64,000 bases of DNA from Roseburia sp. 1XD42-69 (GCF_003612565.1 NZ_RAZG01000018.1:1-64000), one strand, 5' to 3'. Shown: positions 16,446 through 26,281, counted from the first letter of the stretch. Numbers and translations are program-made. The notes: generated from the letters alone by a model not told the origin.

Positions 16446-17231
16446 TTATTTAAACAAGCTTGCTAATTTGGTAAAAACATTTTCTTTCTTGTCTAAATCA
16501 AGAAATGGAACTTCCTCTCCCAAAAGACGTTTACAGATATTAGCGTATGCCTTTCCAGCCATGGCGTCAGTGCCGACTAAGGGTTCCCCCTGGTTTGTGG
16601 AAATGACAATCTGCTCATCATCGGGAACCACGCCGATTAATTTGATGGCAAGAATTTCACAAACGTCATCCACTGTCATCATATCCCCCCGCTTTACCAT
16701 ATCCATGCGGAGACGGTTGACGATAAGCTGGGTCTGCTTTATCTCATGGGCTTCCAAAAGCCCTATGATACGGTCTGCGTCCCGGATTGCGGAGACTTCC
16801 GGTGTTGTAACCACCAGTGCCCTGTCAGCCCCGGCAATGGCATTTTGAAATCCCTGCTCAATTCCTGCCGGACAGTCTAACAGTATGTAGTCGAATTCTT
16901 CTCTTAACTCGTCGGTAAGTTTTTTCATCTGCTCCGGTGTGACGCTTGTCTTATCCCTCGTCTGGGCAGAGGGCAAAAGAGCCAGATCCGGATACTTTTT
17001 GTCTTTAATCAGCGCCTGCTTAATGCGGCAGTTTCCTTCCACCACGTCCACCAGATTGTAGACAATGCGGTTCTCAAGACCCATCACCACGTCTAGGTTC
17101 CGGAGCCCGATATCTGTATCGATTAAAACTACTTTTTTATTTAGCTGCGCCAACCCGGTACCTACATTGGCAGTTGTAGTGGTTTTTCCCACGCCGCCTT
17201 TCCCGGATGTAATTACAATTACTTCGCTCAT
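16446..17231 (-). CDS. minD: Septum-site determining ATPase MinD
   Basis: A 261-aa ParA-type membrane-cycling ATPase that recruits MinC and is released by MinE. The deviant Walker A KGGVGKTTTTAN is at about 10-21, DTDIGLRNLD and DCPAGIEQGF follow, and the last 15 residues form the amphipathic membrane-targeting helix (VFTKLASLFK). AGGAGG precedes the start. It is the middle gene of minC-minD-minE. Confidence 0.97.
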   Translation of the reverse strand: MSEVIVITSGKGGVGKTTTTANVGTGLAQLNKKVVLIDTDIGLRNLDVVMGLENRIVYNLVDVVEGNCRIKQALIKDKKYPDLALLPSAQTRDKTSVTPEQMKKLTDELREEFDYILLDCPAGIEQGFQNAIAGADRALVVTTPEVSAIRDADRIIGLLEAHEIKQTQLIVNRLRMDMVKRGDMMTVDDVCEILAIKLIGVVPDDEQIVISTNQGEPLVGTDAMAGKAYANICKRLLGEEVPFLDLDKKENVFTKLASLFK

Positions 17232-17251
17232 GACAAAATCCTCCTGAATTT

Positions 17252-17932
17252 CTAAATATTATTAAATGTATTTTTCGTAATTGGCTCGATTAGAATCTGG
17301 CTCCCGGACACGGTTGCAATCTGGGGCTCTGCGGTGGATTTCCTGCGTTCCCTTAAAGAGGCTAAAAATCCTTTGTCCTCGCTTCTGCCAATAACATCCC
17401 CTATTTTAATCTGCATGGGGTTCATATCAAGGGCTGCCACAAAGCAGGTGTCATCCCCTGTCTCACCGGCGTAAGCCGTCCCCTTTAGGGCCCCAAGAAT
17501 CACAATATTTCCGGCGGAAACCACTTTTGCCCCGGGATTTACATCCCCGATGACAATAAGGCTTGTCTCGCTTTCCAGGACATGGCCGGAGCGCAGGGTT
17601 CCCTTATATATTTTTCCCGTATTCCCTGCCGCCATACTGTCATACTCGTCCATTTTTTGTTTCACTAATTGTTCCCTGATTTCATTGTTGTCAATTACAC
17701 AGGCAATGTGAATACTTGTATTTTGGGTGATCGTATCAATAATCTCATACTCTTCTTCCGGTGTAAGTTCCCTTCCCTCAAAGGAAATGGCCATTCTGGC
17801 ATTTTTGAAAAACTTATCCGATTCTAAAAACTTTTCCTTAATATGGCCAAGCAGTTCCCGAAAGGGCGTGGTCTTATCCAAAATCAAATTGATGCCGTAC
17901 CTGTTGCTTTTGATAATGACTGGCTGAGACAT
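17252..17932 (-). CDS. minC: Septum-site determining protein MinC
   Basis: Division inhibitor that disassembles FtsZ away from midcell. The 226 residues split into an N-terminal domain (about 1-100) and the C-terminal beta-helix that binds MinD (about 110-215, with SGHVLESETSLIVIGDVNPGA interrupted here by naming only: motif GDVNPGAKVVSAGNIVILG). GAGGAGGGAA stands before the ATG. It follows PBP2 by 21 bases and opens the min part of the operon. Confidence 0.94.
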   Translation of the reverse strand: MSQPVIIKSNRYGINLILDKTTPFRELLGHIKEKFLESDKFFKNARMAISFEGRELTPEEEYEIIDTITQNTSIHIACVIDNNEIREQLVKQKMDEYDSMAAGNTGKIYKGTLRSGHVLESETSLIVIGDVNPGAKVVSAGNIVILGALKGTAYAGETGDDTCFVAALDMNPMQIKIGDVIGRSEDKGFLASLRERRKSTAEPQIATVSGSQILIEPITKNTFNNI

Positions 17933-17953
17933 AAATTCCCTCCTCTTCTATGG

Positions 17954-20818
17954 TTAATCTGCAAATGAATTGGCGCTTTCATCTATTACGCTGGCCCGTC
18001 CGTTTATTAAATCTTCCCTGTCTTCCACTTTAAAGTAGTAAGAGAGAATATCTCTAGATACATCCGCCGCATTGTGGGAAGTGTACCCGAAGGCAATTTT
18101 TGTTGCAATGGATATCCTTGGATTTTCATAGGGGGCAAATCCCACAAAAAGTGCGTGATTTGCACGGTTTTTTACCTGTTGCGCCGTACCTGTCTTACCG
18201 GCTACAGGAATCCTGAAATCTTTAAAACAGCTTAATCCTTCCGCCACCATGCGCATTCCCTCATGAATGGAATTCCACTGGCTAAAGTCTAAAATATCCA
18301 CTGTGTTTTTCACCGTGGGCTCATATGTTTTTATCACGTTGCCCTCAGAGTCTTTTAACTCTTTCAAAAGAGTCTCCTGATATACGGTACCCTTGTTTGC
18401 CACTGCAGTGATATACCTGGCAAGCTGGGATGTGGTATAGCTGTTGTTACTCTGGCCGATGGAAGCGGTAATGGGGTACTCATCCGCCACCTTGGGCTCT
18501 GACTCCGGAATCTCAATACCGGTATTGTCATTTAATCCAAATAACTGGGCATATTTCTGAAGGGTCTTTATGCCTTTGTCTTCATTATAAGTAAATCCGT
18601 TTAAACTGAGACGGTATCCCACTTCATAGAAATAGTAATTGCAGGAATGCTCTATGGCCTGGGACACATTGATAGAGCCGTGGTTGGAGGGATATGCCCA
18701 GCAAGTAGGCCCTTTTTCCTCAAGCCTTGTGAATCTTCCCTCATCCCGGATAATGGTGGAGGTGTCAATTACGCCTTCCGAAAATCCTGCCACAGCCACC
18801 AGAGGTTTAAAGGTGGAACCGGGAGCGGTGCGCTCCTGAGTAGCGTAATTGTACTGGGGATTGGAAAGGTCACTGTTTAATTTTGCAAAATACTCTGCGT
18901 CCACCACATTGGCAAGGCGGTTGTTATCGTATCCCGGATAGGAAACCATGGCAAGAACCTCACCTGTTTTTACGTCTGTAATGACACAGGAACCGGAACA
19001 GGGGTCAAGTGCCAGCTGTGCCGGGGTAATTTCCAGATTTTGCACTTTCTCACGTATAAAATTATATGCCGAGATATCACCGGATGTCAATGCAAAAACC
19101 TGAGATTCATCATATTCCAGCACCCCCTGGTCATAGAGAATCACACAGAGCTGTGCCCCTGCGATTAATTCCTGCTTAATCATATACTTGTAGATATATT
19201 TGGAAAAATCGTTGTCCTCCCCCAGCTCCTCAATCAGATAGTCCAGAAGGGCCCGGTAAATTTCATCGGAATCGGAGTATTTTTCCTCCACGGAAAAACG
19301 GGTGATGTCTATCCAGTTCTGGGCAATGGCGTAATTTAAGTACTCCATAAGGCTCACATTGCCCTCCGCCCACTGTTTGTACAGGGAATCCTCCGTATCG
19401 ATTCTGTCGGAGACAAGAATCTTTTCATCTTTCAAAAGGTTTACAATGTAGGAAATGTAGTCTTCCTCTTCCTCTAAAAGGGCTCCAAAGGGCGTGGGCA
19501 TATCTGTAAGCTCTGTCCTTATCTCGGAGAGCACGGCGGACTGCTTTGCCTGAAAAGCGCTGTAAACCCCCTGCTCTGCGGCGCTGGCATCCTTTGCGGA
19601 AAAATGTTTTGTATCGATGACATTATTGTTAATCAGTGCAAAGTACACATCATCGATGGGAATCTTAATGTCAGACTCCTTCCGCTCAGAGGAGGGGTCG
19701 TAATTTTTCACATTTATCATTTTGTCGTATACAATTCCCGCAATTTCCTGCTCCAATAAATCGTAAACGGCCTTTGTCAGTTCCGCATCAATGGAAAGGT
19801 AGGCGTTTCCCCCGGCTTTTGGCTCTGTGCGCTCTGTGGTTTCCACAACTTTTCCCATATTATCCACGTACACCGTTTCAGAGCCCTTTGTGCCCTGGAG
19901 TTCCCCGTCAAGATACCGCTCAATTCCTGACTTTCCAATGACATCCGTAAGGCTGTAATCCTCATTCTCCTTTGACAGATCCTCGTACTCCTCCTGGGAA
20001 ATTTTTCCCGTATAGCCAATGATATGGGCGAAATATTTGCTGTCCACATACCGGCGGATGGTGTCGTCCTCCACCTCCACGCCCTGGAGCTTATCTGCAT
20101 TTTCGCTGACGTAGGCCACGGTCTCATCGCTGACATCTGTGGCGATTGTGGTGGAAATATATCTCTGGAAACTGTTTTCCGACATGGCGTAGCGTATCAC
20201 GGTAATCCGGTATGCCATATCCCCTTCATATTTCTCTGCTATGCCGAATTTACGGCTGCTCTGAAGATATTCCATCACCTGTTCTGCAGTGGCTTTCCCC
20301 TCGTCATAGCCCAGTTTATTGTTAAATTTCAGGCTGTCCACGGAGGGATGCCCGTATACATCTGCCAAAAACCTCTGTTTTGCCTTTCCCTCCACATTGA
20401 ATTCGTAAGAGCCGTTGTCCTTTCTTACAATCTCAAAATCATTGTCAATGGTATCCCCGTTGGCGTCCATTTTTAAAAGAATCTGGTAAAGCTCCTGGTT
20501 TACGGAGGTATTTTTTTCTTTTGTGTCCCCGTAACTTCCGTTGTCTTCTATGGTTATGGAATAGGCCAGCTCATTGTAGGCCAACAGGTTTCCGTTTCTA
20601 TCGTAAATATTTCCCCGGGTGCTCTTTAGTTCCCTCTTTTTTTCAATTTTCAGCCGGTAATTGTTAAGATATTCCTCCCCATTTACAATCTGAAGCACAA
20701 ACACCTGCTGGATTAAAATGGCGGATAACAAAATCATGGCTGCTGAGAGAACAAATAACCTGGATTTAAAAAAATTTATAATATACTCTTTTACTGTCTC
20801 AAACAAATTTTGCTGCAC
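17954..20818 (-). CDS. mrdA: Penicillin-binding protein 2 (class B), enlarged
   Basis: The elongation transpeptidase that works with RodA. One membrane helix (about 21-45) is followed by the PBP dimer region. Active-site motifs are STFK (S668, K671), SCN (725-727) and KTG (875-877). At 954 residues it is about 250 longer than usual; the extra length lies between LSIDAEL (341-347) and SCVITDVKTGEVLAM (from about 610), acidic and predicted helical. The GTG start overlaps mreD by 20 bases and has AGAGGG directly adjacent, so a TTG four codons later is an alternative. Confidence 0.93.
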   Translation of the reverse strand: MQQNLFETVKEYIINFFKSRLFVLSAAMILLSAILIQQVFVLQIVNGEEYLNNYRLKIEKKRELKSTRGNIYDRNGNLLAYNELAYSITIEDNGSYGDTKEKNTSVNQELYQILLKMDANGDTIDNDFEIVRKDNGSYEFNVEGKAKQRFLADVYGHPSVDSLKFNNKLGYDEGKATAEQVMEYLQSSRKFGIAEKYEGDMAYRITVIRYAMSENSFQRYISTTIATDVSDETVAYVSENADKLQGVEVEDDTIRRYVDSKYFAHIIGYTGKISQEEYEDLSKENEDYSLTDVIGKSGIERYLDGELQGTKGSETVYVDNMGKVVETTERTEPKAGGNAYLSIDAELTKAVYDLLEQEIAGIVYDKMINVKNYDPSSERKESDIKIPIDDVYFALINNNVIDTKHFSAKDASAAEQGVYSAFQAKQSAVLSEIRTELTDMPTPFGALLEEEEDYISYIVNLLKDEKILVSDRIDTEDSLYKQWAEGNVSLMEYLNYAIAQNWIDITRFSVEEKYSDSDEIYRALLDYLIEELGEDNDFSKYIYKYMIKQELIAGAQLCVILYDQGVLEYDESQVFALTSGDISAYNFIREKVQNLEITPAQLALDPCSGSCVITDVKTGEVLAMVSYPGYDNNRLANVVDAEYFAKLNSDLSNPQYNYATQERTAPGSTFKPLVAVAGFSEGVIDTSTIIRDEGRFTRLEEKGPTCWAYPSNHGSINVSQAIEHSCNYYFYEVGYRLSLNGFTYNEDKGIKTLQKYAQLFGLNDNTGIEIPESEPKVADEYPITASIGQSNNSYTTSQLARYITAVANKGTVYQETLLKELKDSEGNVIKTYEPTVKNTVDILDFSQWNSIHEGMRMVAEGLSCFKDFRIPVAGKTGTAQQVKNRANHALFVGFAPYENPRISIATKIAFGYTSHNAADVSRDILSYYFKVEDREDLINGRASVIDESANSFAD

Positions 20819-21317
20819 CCCTCTTTTCTTCCGCTTCCAGTTTTTGGTTGACTTTCAAAATAATAAAATATTGGAAAATCATTACCAGTATGGTATACAC
20901 TAATTCAGGGATAATGATATGGAACAGATAATAGGAAAAAGCAAACTTTTTCCGAAATAAAAACTGGAAAAAATATACGAAAAGGTTACATGCCACGTCA
21001 CTGGCAGAAAGCAATATGATGGGAAGCTTAATATCCTCCGGAAAAAATATTTTCTGGAAAAAGCCGTTGATATATCCCACATACATATAAAGCAGGGCAT
21101 AGAACCCAAGGACACTTCCAAAGAAAATGTCTAAGAGCAGGCCGCTGAAAAATCCTACAAGCATTCCTTCCTTTCTCCCCCGCATAAATCCCAGGGAAGC
21201 CGTGAGGACGATTAGAAGGTTCGGGGCGATGGAGGCAAAAGAAAGTGCCTGGAATACAGTACTTTGCAGTACAAAGCATAGAATAACCGCAACTGCAAGT
21301 ATAATTTTACGTTTCAT
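20799..21317 (-). CDS. mreD: Rod shape-determining protein MreD
   Basis: A 172-aa membrane protein with five or six hydrophobic helices and the family pattern IAPNLLIVLTASLGFMRGR near the N-terminus. It is part of the MreBCD-RodA-PBP2 elongation complex. It follows mreC after 13 bases and overlaps PBP2. Confidence 0.9.
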   Translation of the reverse strand: MKRKIILAVAVILCFVLQSTVFQALSFASIAPNLLIVLTASLGFMRGRKEGMLVGFFSGLLLDIFFGSVLGFYALLYMYVGYINGFFQKIFFPEDIKLPIILLSASDVACNLFVYFFQFLFRKKFAFSYYLFHIIIPELVYTILVMIFQYFIILKVNQKLEAEEKRGAAKFV

Positions 21318-21330
21318 GCCTGCCCTCCCT

Positions 21331-22197
21331 CTATTTGCTCTCCTCTTGGCCGGACTGTTTTTTGTCCAGTATCACAAGTACCGCTTCAATATGTTCAAAA
21401 TCCACTACCGGCGTAATGGTGCCGGATTTGGTAAGATTGTTGGAATCCACTTCTATCGTGTTGATATAACCGATTAAGATTCCCTGCAAATATTTGTCGC
21501 TGATATAGGAAGTCACCACCGGGTCCCCCACGTTTGCCTCATTGTCGGAATCTTTTAAATTGTTAAACAGGATGTTCTGGTTTTCATTCATCTCCTGTAA
21601 GTCCCCGTGGACGATACATCTGTCGGAAGTGGTTAAAAGCATTCCGCTGATTTTGCTGGTATCGTCAATAATGGAGCGGATTTTGGCATAATTGGGCCCC
21701 ACGTCTGTGACAATGCCCACCAAACCGCTTCCTGCCAGCACATTCATATCCACGTCTATGCCATCTTTTGAGCCCTTGTCAATGGTAAAGGTGGAAAACC
21801 AGTTTCCGGCGTCTTTGCCGATAACATTTGCCGCCACTTTCTCATAGCTGGGATATTTCTGGTCCAAATCCAAAAGCTCCCTTAAATTGTCCAGCTCGTA
21901 CTGTTCCAGCTTTATGGTATTTAACTCTAACGTCAGAGAATGCACCTGCTCTTTTAATTTTTGGTTCTCGGACATCACATCTTTTAAATTTTTCAGATTG
22001 TCTGTTTTATCTTTAAGCCAGGAGCCCACATGGTTGATTCCCTGCTGCATGGGCACAAACACATAGCCCGCCACAGTGTTTAAAGGCCCTCCGGAGAGAT
22101 TCATAGTCAGGCTGACATAAATTAAGGTTCCCGCAATGATGGTGAGTCCCATCAGGAGATACTTGGAGGGAATCTTGAATTTTGATTTTCGCTTCAT
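21331..22197 (-). CDS. mreC: Rod shape-determining protein MreC
   Basis: A bitopic scaffold of the elongasome. The 288 residues have a membrane helix (about 12-32), a coiled-coil (about 65-110, rich in Leu and Glu) and two beta-barrel domains with VIGKDAGNWFSTFTIDKG and LVGIVTDVGPNYAKI. It is between mreB and mreD, in standard order, 12 bases after mreB. Confidence 0.94.
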   Translation of the reverse strand: MKRKSKFKIPSKYLLMGLTIIAGTLIYVSLTMNLSGGPLNTVAGYVFVPMQQGINHVGSWLKDKTDNLKNLKDVMSENQKLKEQVHSLTLELNTIKLEQYELDNLRELLDLDQKYPSYEKVAANVIGKDAGNWFSTFTIDKGSKDGIDVDMNVLAGSGLVGIVTDVGPNYAKIRSIIDDTSKISGMLLTTSDRCIVHGDLQEMNENQNILFNNLKDSDNEANVGDPVVTSYISDKYLQGILIGYINTIEVDSNNLTKSGTITPVVDFEHIEAVLVILDKKQSGQEESK

Positions 22198-22209
22198 ATA
22201 ACTCCTCTG

Positions 22210-23226
22210 TTATCTCAATATTCTTGTGCGCATATTGAATGTCAAACGTTTATATTTTTCATCGGAAACAATTTTAATCAATCCCCGCACCACGGATTCC
22301 TCCGGGCTCTCACAGGTATTTACCTGGATGTTAGTAATCTGGGTAAATAGGGAATCCAAAGCCTGGATCTGGGAACCGCCCCCGGTGATGTAGATGCCGG
22401 AGTGGATAATATCTTTTGCCACCTCCGGAGGGGTTTTCTCTAAAATCATTTTTATGGAATTGCAGATGGAATTTAAATTGTCCTTGATGGCTTCGTATAC
22501 GGTCTGGGCATTGATTTCCAGCTCAATGGGAAGGCCGCTTACAAGGTCCCTGCCCACCACCACCATGGTTTCCTCCCTGCCGGGAAGGCCGGAACCCAAC
22601 GTCTCTTTTAATGTCTTGGCTGTCTTTTGGCCAATGACCAGATTGAAGGTCCGCTTGATATGGTTGATGATGGACTCGTCAATGCGGTTTCCCCCAAAGT
22701 GAAGAAGGTCGCTTAACACAAGGCCTCCCAGGGAAATCACGGAAATTTCCGTGGTGTCCGCCCCGATGTCCACAATCATGACGCCGGTGGGCTCGTTTAC
22801 GTCAAGACCTAAGCCCACGGCGTCTGCAATGGGCTTTTCACAGAGCAGAACATTTTTTGGCTTTGTCTTGCTCTTATAAAACAGGTCAAAAAAGGCCTTT
22901 TTTTCCACCTCTGTAATATCTGTTGGCACAGCTACAATGTACTCTGCCCCATGGACTTTTCCCTTTGCATTTTTTTCCAGGAAATCAAAAATCATGGTCT
23001 GTACATTATTAAAATCTGCAATAACTCCATTTACGATGGGAAAAGTGACATGAATGCTCTCCGGCGCTTTCTCATACATGGCGTAGGCTGCGTCCCCGTA
23101 GGCATACATCTGATTTTTATTTACAATAGCAATGGTGTTTTTTTCGTTTAACACTTTTCCTGTTGATTTACAGAAAACTTTCATGTTACAGGTTCCCAAA
23201 TCAATGCCGTAAATATTATTGTTCAT
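22210..23226 (-). CDS. mreB: Actin-like rod shape protein MreB/Mbl
   Basis: A 338-aa actin-fold ATPase that forms membrane filaments steering wall growth. Phosphate 1 (GIDLGTCNMK), phosphate 2 (VDIGADTTEISV), and adenosine (GIYITGGGSQI) motifs are present. The position radC-mreB-mreC-mreD is typical. Bacteria often have several paralogs; the location favours MreB but sequence alone does not exclude Mbl. Confidence 0.93.
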   Translation of the reverse strand: MNNNIYGIDLGTCNMKVFCKSTGKVLNEKNTIAIVNKNQMYAYGDAAYAMYEKAPESIHVTFPIVNGVIADFNNVQTMIFDFLEKNAKGKVHGAEYIVAVPTDITEVEKKAFFDLFYKSKTKPKNVLLCEKPIADAVGLGLDVNEPTGVMIVDIGADTTEISVISLGGLVLSDLLHFGGNRIDESIINHIKRTFNLVIGQKTAKTLKETLGSGLPGREETMVVVGRDLVSGLPIELEINAQTVYEAIKDNLNSICNSIKMILEKTPPEVAKDIIHSGIYITGGGSQIQALDSLFTQITNIQVNTCESPEESVVRGLIKIVSDEKYKRLTFNMRTRILR

Positions 23227-23238
23227 TGAAATCTCCCT

Positions 23239-23940
23239 TCAATCTGCGCTAAGAAGCAGATTTTCCTCCTTAAAGCTAAAATATTTGTTATCACCAATGA
23301 TGATGTGGTCGGATAAATGAATACCCAGCATTTCCCCACTCTGTTCCACCCTGTGGGTTACCTGCCTGTCCATGGTACTAGGTACAGGGTCCCCGCTGGG
23401 ATGATTGTGGAGTAAAATAATATAAACTGCCTGATTCATAAGTGCAAGCTTAAAAATTTCCCTTGGGGAAATCAGGGAAGCGTTTATGGTTCCCACAGAA
23501 ATCACTTCCTCCCCCAAAAGCACGCACCGGGAATCAAACATGCAAAGTAACAGTTTTTCCCGCTCCTCATGCCGCAGTGCCTCCATATAGTAAGCTGCCA
23601 CTGCGGAAGCGCTGTTTAAGGATACATTGGAAAGCCTTGTGGCCATTGTCATTCGCCTTGTAATTTCTGCCAGGCATTTTAGCTGGATTGCCTTGACTTT
23701 TCCGATGCCGGAAATCTCCGTCAGCTCTTTAAAACTCAACCGATAGAGGTTTAAAAGATTTTTTTCCCGGCGGTTTAGCACATCCTGGGCCACCTCTACG
23801 GATTTTTTCCCTGAGGTGCCTGTGCGGATAATCACCGCCAAAAGCTCTGCGTCGGAGAGATATTTGGCTCCATAGCGCAGGAATTTTTCATATGGTTTTT
23901 CAGAATCTGACAATTCTTTGATGGTACAATGTTCTTTCAT
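23239..23940 (-). CDS. radC: RadC family protein (JAB/MPN domain)
   Basis: I choose the ATG at 23940, eight bases after GGGAGG; a TTG at 23961 is upstream of that ribosome site. The 233 residues have a helix-hairpin-helix region (about 65-100, motif EISGIGKVKAIQL) and a C-terminal JAB domain with HNHPSGDPVPSTMD. The function is uncertain despite the historical DNA-repair name. The ribosome site is enclosed in an inverted repeat (see separate entry). It lies upstream of mreB as in Bacillus. Confidence 0.93.
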   Translation of the reverse strand: MKEHCTIKELSDSEKPYEKFLRYGAKYLSDAELLAVIIRTGTSGKKSVEVAQDVLNRREKNLLNLYRLSFKELTEISGIGKVKAIQLKCLAEITRRMTMATRLSNVSLNSASAVAAYYMEALRHEEREKLLLCMFDSRCVLLGEEVISVGTINASLISPREIFKLALMNQAVYIILLHNHPSGDPVPSTMDRQVTHRVEQSGEMLGIHLSDHIIIGDNKYFSFKEENLLLSAD

Positions 23941-23948
23941 TTTATGTT

Positions 23949-23973
23949 CCTCCCAAAACAAGGGAGGATTATA
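23949..23973 (-). promoter_or_regulatory. Hairpin covering the radC ribosome site, next to an extended -10
   Basis: On the minus strand TCCTCCC and GGGAGGA pair with a 7-base loop (core arms 23962-23967 and 23949-23954), hiding the Shine-Dalgarno of radC. Just upstream TGATATAAT (-10 at 23968-23973) looks like an extended -10, so an internal promoter may start close to this hairpin. Confidence 0.5.
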
Positions 23974-24006
23974 TCATACACTTAAAAATGCCACTTATGT
24001 TATATT

Positions 24007-25311
24007 TTAACACATAAGGTCTTTATTAACAAGATTTTGCTCATAAAGTTTTTGCAATGACATTAAAATTCCAAATTTTGCGTGATACCAGGTAAGCCCT
24101 CCCTGAAAATACACGGAATAGGGAAGCTTTACAGGGCCGTCTGCGCTAAGCTCAATGGAAGAGCCCTGTACAAATGCCCCCGCCGCCATAATCACATCGC
24201 TGTCATACCCCGGCATGGCCCAGGGCTCAGGGGTTACATAGGAGTCCACAGGGGCCGCCGCCTGGATGCCCTGGCAGAAGGCAATCATGGGGGCTTTTTC
24301 GTGGAAGGTGACTGCCTGGATAATGTCATGGCGGCTTTCCCCGCCTTTTGGAAAGACGTCAAATCCCAATGCCTCGTAGATATTTGCCGCAAAGACAGCC
24401 CCTTTTAAGGCGGAGTTTACCACGGAGGGGGCTAAAAATAACCCCTGGTAGAAAGACTGGATTACTCCAAGGCTGGCCCCTACCTCTTTTCCAAGGCCGG
24501 GGGAAGTCAGGCGGTAAGCCGCATGTTCCACACACTCTTTTTTTCCTGCGATATAGCCGCCGATGGGGGCAAGGCCCCCGCCGGGATTTTTAATAAGTGA
24601 GCCCACAATCATATCCGCCCCCGCTTCCAAGGGCTCTTTTTCCTCCACAAACTCCCCGTAGCAGTTATCCACCATGCAGATGATCCCTGGTTTTATTTTT
24701 TTGATAAAGGAAATCAGCTCTCCGATTTTTGATACGGACAGGGTTGGCCTTACGGCATATCCCTTAGAACGCTGGATAGTCACTATTTTCGTCTTTTCAT
24801 TTATGGCCTTTTGTATTCCCTCATAATCGAAATTTCCCTCAGGGAGCAAATCCACCTGACGGTAAGTTATGCCGTATTCCGCCAGGGAGCCTTTTGAGGG
24901 TCGGATACCGATGACTTCTTCCAAGGTGTCATAGGGTTTTCCCACCGGGGATAAAAGTTCATCTCCCGGCCGCAGGTTTGACATAAGGGCCAGGGCTAAG
25001 GCGTGGGTGCCGCAGGTAATCTGGGGGCGCACCAGTGCGTCCTCCCCCCGGAAACATTCTGCGTAGACTTTTTCCAAGGTATCCCTTCCCAAATCGTTGT
25101 ACCCATATCCGCTTGTGGCGTTAAAACACTCGGCGCTTACCCGGTGTTTTTGCATGGCGGCTATGACTTTCAACTGATTTAACTCCGCTGTCTGGTCAAA
25201 GGATAAAAACCTGTCCTTTAACTTCTCTTCTATTTTTCTTCCAAAGGCGTAGACTTCCTTACAAATTCCAAATTTTTCGTATTGGTTTATTATCATAGGA
25301 TTTTCTTTCAT
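24007..25311 (-). CDS. Methionine gamma-lyase-like PLP protein (aluminium resistance protein family)
   Basis: A 434-aa fold-type I PLP enzyme. The segment GSLIKNPGGGLAP carries the expected PLP lysine; DNCYGEFVE holds the PLP-pyridine aspartate. The family sits next to miaA/mutL in many Firmicutes (ynbB in Bacillus) and is annotated both as methionine gamma-lyase-like and as aluminium resistance protein; the reaction is not firmly known. It begins 17 bases after miaA. Confidence 0.9.
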   Translation of the reverse strand: MKENPMIINQYEKFGICKEVYAFGRKIEEKLKDRFLSFDQTAELNQLKVIAAMQKHRVSAECFNATSGYGYNDLGRDTLEKVYAECFRGEDALVRPQITCGTHALALALMSNLRPGDELLSPVGKPYDTLEEVIGIRPSKGSLAEYGITYRQVDLLPEGNFDYEGIQKAINEKTKIVTIQRSKGYAVRPTLSVSKIGELISFIKKIKPGIICMVDNCYGEFVEEKEPLEAGADMIVGSLIKNPGGGLAPIGGYIAGKKECVEHAAYRLTSPGLGKEVGASLGVIQSFYQGLFLAPSVVNSALKGAVFAANIYEALGFDVFPKGGESRHDIIQAVTFHEKAPMIAFCQGIQAAAPVDSYVTPEPWAMPGYDSDVIMAAGAFVQGSSIELSADGPVKLPYSVYFQGGLTWYHAKFGILMSLQKLYEQNLVNKDLMC

Positions 25312-25328
25312 GATCTCTTCCCTTTTCT

Positions 25329-26276
25329 TTATATAATATTTTTTTCTGACAGGGTGCGGAGCATAAAATCCAGTATCTTCTTTTCATTATATCCAAAGGA
25401 TGGCTTTTCCATCCAGATAACATCTTTTTCCCTGCCAAACCAGGTGAGCTGCCGCTTGGCAAAGTGCCTGGTGTCGCGTTTTATAATATAAACCGCTTCC
25501 TCTAAGGATATCTCTCCGTTTAGGTAAGACAAAATTTCTTTATAGCCCAGCCCCTGCATGGACACCATGCCTTTTTTACATCCCATTTTCTTTAATTTTT
25601 CCACTTCTCCGATAAGCCCCCGGGAAATCATATCATCCACCCGTGTTTCAATGGCCTGGTAGAGCTTTTCCCTTTCGTCATTTAGGACAAAATAGGCAAA
25701 ATTGTAGGGGGAAGATTTTTCCCGCTCTTTTTTGTTGTGTTCCGAGATTTTTTCCCCGCCATTCTCATGGTAATATTCCAGGGCCCGGATCACCCGTTTT
25801 ATATTGTTGGGATGGATTTCTTCCGCCGCTTTAGGATCTTTTTCTTTCAACATTTCATAAAGGCATAAAGCCCCTTTTTCCCTGGACAAATCCTCCAATT
25901 CTTTCCGGTAGGACTTATCCGCTTCTTCCCTGGAAAAATCAATATCGTATACCACAGACTGGATGTAAAATCCTGTTCCCCCGGTTAAAATGGGAATCTG
26001 TCCCTTTTCATAGATTTCCTCCATGTAGGATTTGGCATACTTTTGAAAAAGCACAATATTAAATTCTTCCTGGGGCATAAATTCATCAATGAGATAATGG
26101 GGAACGCCCTGCATCTCTTCCCTGGTAATTTTGGCGGAGCCGATGTCCATATATTTGTATACCTGCATGGAATCTGCAGAGATAACGGCGCCATTTACCG
26201 CTTTGGCAAGTGCAATGGAAAGGGCTGTTTTTCCCACTGCCGTGGGGCCGGTGAGAATAATTAAGGGTTTTTTCAT
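25329..26276 (-). CDS. miaA: tRNA dimethylallyltransferase
   Basis: Adds dimethylallyl to A37 of tRNAs reading UNN codons. The 315 residues include the P-loop GPTAVGKTALS (9-19), the substrate motif ISADSMQVYKYMDIGSAK and TGGTGFYIQS, and the C-terminal RDTRHFAKRQLTWFG. It is five bases downstream of mutL, the conserved mutS-mutL-miaA order. Confidence 0.97.
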   Translation of the reverse strand: MKKPLIILTGPTAVGKTALSIALAKAVNGAVISADSMQVYKYMDIGSAKITREEMQGVPHYLIDEFMPQEEFNIVLFQKYAKSYMEEIYEKGQIPILTGGTGFYIQSVVYDIDFSREEADKSYRKELEDLSREKGALCLYEMLKEKDPKAAEEIHPNNIKRVIRALEYYHENGGEKISEHNKKEREKSSPYNFAYFVLNDEREKLYQAIETRVDDMISRGLIGEVEKLKKMGCKKGMVSMQGLGYKEILSYLNGEISLEEAVYIIKRDTRHFAKRQLTWFGREKDVIWMEKPSFGYNEKKILDFMLRTLSEKNII

Positions 26277-26281
26277 AAAGA

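Noticed and set aside
19777-20476. Antisense and alternative-frame ORFs over the PBP2 gene
   Set aside because: These frames have no start signals or recognisable domains and coincide with a well-supported gene.
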